A stretch of DNA of 64,000 bases from Protula sp. h YS-2021 (taxonomy: Eukaryota > Annelida > Polychaeta > Sabellida > Serpulidae): NCBI GenBank assembly GCA_949752745.1, contig OX457032.1, positions 9,737,543 through 9,801,542 on the forward strand. Direction: 5' to 3'. Every line of letters starts with the position of its first letter. Positions within the stretch are counted from its first letter, which is position 1. The translations under genes and the position numbers were made by a program. Shown piece after piece: positions 63,116 to 64,000 of the stretch. The notes under the pieces are model-generated. The model had not been told where the DNA came from, did not search any database, and saw only the letters and a program-made list of their open reading frames with translations.

Positions 63116-64000
63116 TAAGAAGAATGTGTATTTTATATGTTTTATTTCTCACTACACTGCAACTTGTACAGTAAATGCGATCAGTACAAAAAGAACAAAT
63201 AAACTGAAATTCCAGAACCATAAGAGTTTACATTCTGGCAGGGTTCATTTACAGTTCTAAACTGAAATGTAATGTTCATTTATATTGCAAATGTGCATCT
63301 TACGATTTGCCTTCCTGAATTTTGTCAATTGTTTAATGGCAGATCCCCGGGCTTCGTAGGTGAGCCACTTATAAACTACGTTTCCTGCAGCATCGCATCC
63401 ACATGGCCAAAATACACATATAGGGAGCTAATACAGAGATTGTAGCAGGAATGTCATTTTACGTCGTCAAAACTCCAGGCTGGTGCGCTGGTGTATGCGG
63501 CTATTCTGGGAATAGTTATAGCAATTTACCAAATCAGAAAATATCTCGTAACTTTGACTACCGAGGTTTTTGCGGATGTTTTAGGGGACCGGTCAAGTTA
63601 TAGCTCAGGGCTCGAAAATAGCAATTACCATCCAGTGAAACACTAACTATATTTGTGTGATGATGAAATTCGTTTTTATTATTTTTGCAAGTCAAATTTC
63701 CGTATGAAATTATATGAAAAACCCAGCCATTCAGAAACTAGTCCCTAATTTAGAAACTTATTCGTTTTCCTGGAAATAAGACAAACTTGATTAATTGTAC
63801 AAGCACCAATAATTTTCTGATGCTCTTGATGAACTTTTACTCTGTAAAATTACGTATATGTAACCAGGTATTGTGTTTGAACTTTAATGCTTACTGTCAC
63901 AGTTATACAACATGTGGATACATTACTTTATGTTATTTATGATAAACTGTAACTGGATTGTGATTACAATAAACTTGTAATAGAAGTGAAATAGAAACAT
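63116..64000. other. No gene recognised; plus-strand poly(A) signal near the edge
   Basis: AT-rich. An AATAAA at about 63,968-63,973 on the plus strand followed by a short A/G-rich stretch could mark a transcript end, but no coding exon is visible upstream of it. Confidence 0.35.

Overview
The window is eukaryotic, non-vertebrate animal DNA: AT-rich, with GT-AG introns, many microsatellites and minisatellites, and decayed transposons. The one gene I can establish is a Pax6 orthologue (eyeless family) on the minus strand. Its coding sequence runs from about 31,569 down to 13,870 in nine coding exons. All exon phases join cleanly to give a 474-residue protein, or 493 if an upstream in-frame ATG is used. 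The protein carries an N-terminal acidic/Asn-rich extension, a Pax6-type paired domain, a linker, a paired-class homeodomain with Ser at position 50, a Ser/Pro-rich transactivation region and the conserved Pax6 C-terminus ending in SQYWPRM. That C-terminus is shared by chordate and many spiralian/deuterostome Pax6 proteins and is poorly kept in insects. I therefore favour a marine invertebrate outside the arthropods, but cannot name the phylum.

Layout. 1-13,200: downstream flank of Pax6 without a confident gene, holding four minisatellites (48-, 30-, 15- and 15-bp units), two short direct duplications and one transposon-like element. 13,200-13,870: probable Pax6 3' UTR. 13,870-31,880: Pax6. 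Its larger introns hold two (TA)n tracts, a 22-bp minisatellite, a long CT-rich tract, a perfect RFX-type X-box and two homeodomain-site-rich stretches. 31,880-64,000: upstream flank with a possible TATA-less first exon near 32.75 kb, a 117-bp satellite array split by a hairpin-forming MITE, and a family of C-rich inverted-repeat elements ending in GGTGTAA/TTACACC (three abutting head to tail at 42.7-44.2 kb). It also has a poly(A)-tailed retroposed segment, a degenerate LINE reverse transcriptase and a degenerate Tc1/mariner transposase.

Functionally the window is one developmental transcription-factor locus inside a large gene-poor domain, the usual setting for Pax6, whose cis-regulatory DNA lies in introns and long flanks. 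I found no bacterial-type operon, CRISPR, rRNA or convincing tRNA. The best candidates for something undescribed are the GGTGTAA-ended element family, including a short reading frame shared by four copies, and the unusual paired-domain N-terminus of this Pax6.
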